NCBI RefSeq assembly: GCF_004023625.1 | Contig: NZ_ML137713.1 | Location: 124,001-188,000, forward strand | Source: Streptomyces cavernae | GTDB lineage: Bacteria; Actinomycetota; Actinomycetes; Streptomycetales; Streptomycetaceae | Reading direction: 5' to 3' | Length of the DNA stretch: 64,000 bases | Shown: in pieces, positions 61,046 to 64,000 of the stretch | Numbering within the stretch: position 1 is the first letter of the stretch | Layout: every line of letters starts with the position of its first letter | Made by a program: the position numbers and the translations under genes | Notes under the pieces: model-generated | Database searches by the model: none | Seen by the model: only the letters and a program-made list of their open reading frames with translations | Told to the model about the DNA's origin: nothing

Positions 61046-64000
<2,955 letters not shown>

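Overview
The window is high-GC actinobacterial DNA and is almost certainly from a Streptomyces chromosome. The reasons are codon use saturated with G or C at third positions, frequent GTG and TTG starts, Tat-type twin-arginine exported enzymes, many carbohydrate ABC importers, an ATP-grasp RiPP pair, and the GC-rich intergenic repeats typical of that genus. No rRNA, tRNA, CRISPR array, intact transposase or origin is visible. The many gene remnants, repeats and accessory metabolic operons suggest a chromosome arm rather than the core; that is inference.

Layout. 0-3.5 kb: a two-gene saccharopine dehydrogenase-like operon, convergent with a class C beta-lactamase-fold serine hydrolase. 4.1-5.3 kb: a compact graspetide (omega-ester RiPP) locus with precursor tgmA and ATP-grasp maturase tgmB, followed by a 92-bp tandem repeat array. 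6-8 kb: a Tat-exported PAP2-type phosphatase with autotransporter-like repeats. 8.4-16.3 kb: a sugar locus with a BadF/BadG-type kinase divergent from a ROK regulator, then a lipoprotein-permease-permease ABC importer and an unrecognised 615-aa protein. 16.3-21.8 kb: a cupin remnant, then a shikimate/quinate-type catabolic locus (MHS transporter, TetR regulator, AroE-like dehydrogenase, 3-dehydroshikimate dehydratase). 21.8-24.2 kb: gnd, opcA and a 3' remnant of zwf. 24.4-25.8 kb: a secreted GH16-CBM6 glucanase under two CebR-like boxes. 26.2-27.1 kb: an ArsR-SRPBCC pair.

27-40 kb is an ion-homeostasis island. It holds KtrAB potassium uptake, an NfeD-SPFH pair, NhaA, a CPA1-type cation/proton antiporter and a STAS protein, mixed with decayed pieces of CBS, DM13, site-2 protease and methyltransferase genes. 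The most interesting signal of the window is here: a nearly identical 25-nt leader element (GGTGTGCCGGGAAG..., ending GGTCGGCG) lies 28-47 nt upstream of the start codons of nhaA, the STAS gene and the CPA1 antiporter. It looks like a shared cis-regulatory RNA or other leader-encoded regulon signal.

40-46.4 kb: a lamin-tail-domain exported protein, then a divergent MarR-IclR pair facing an SDR, amidohydrolase, acyl-CoA ligase and MaoC operon. A 103-bp nested palindromic element (46681-46783) separates this from the next operon. 46.8-56.5 kb: a six-gene reverse-strand operon joining an ABC importer, a GH2 beta-galactosidase and two Tat-exported phosphoesterases (calcineurin-like and PHP). 56.7-64 kb: a PfkB kinase divergent from a DeoR regulator, a roughly 1-kb mosaic repeat region, then GH4 and GH38 glycosidases. 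The GH38 gene runs off the window end. These last blocks together look like uptake and stepwise intracellular breakdown of galactose- and mannose-containing oligosaccharides.
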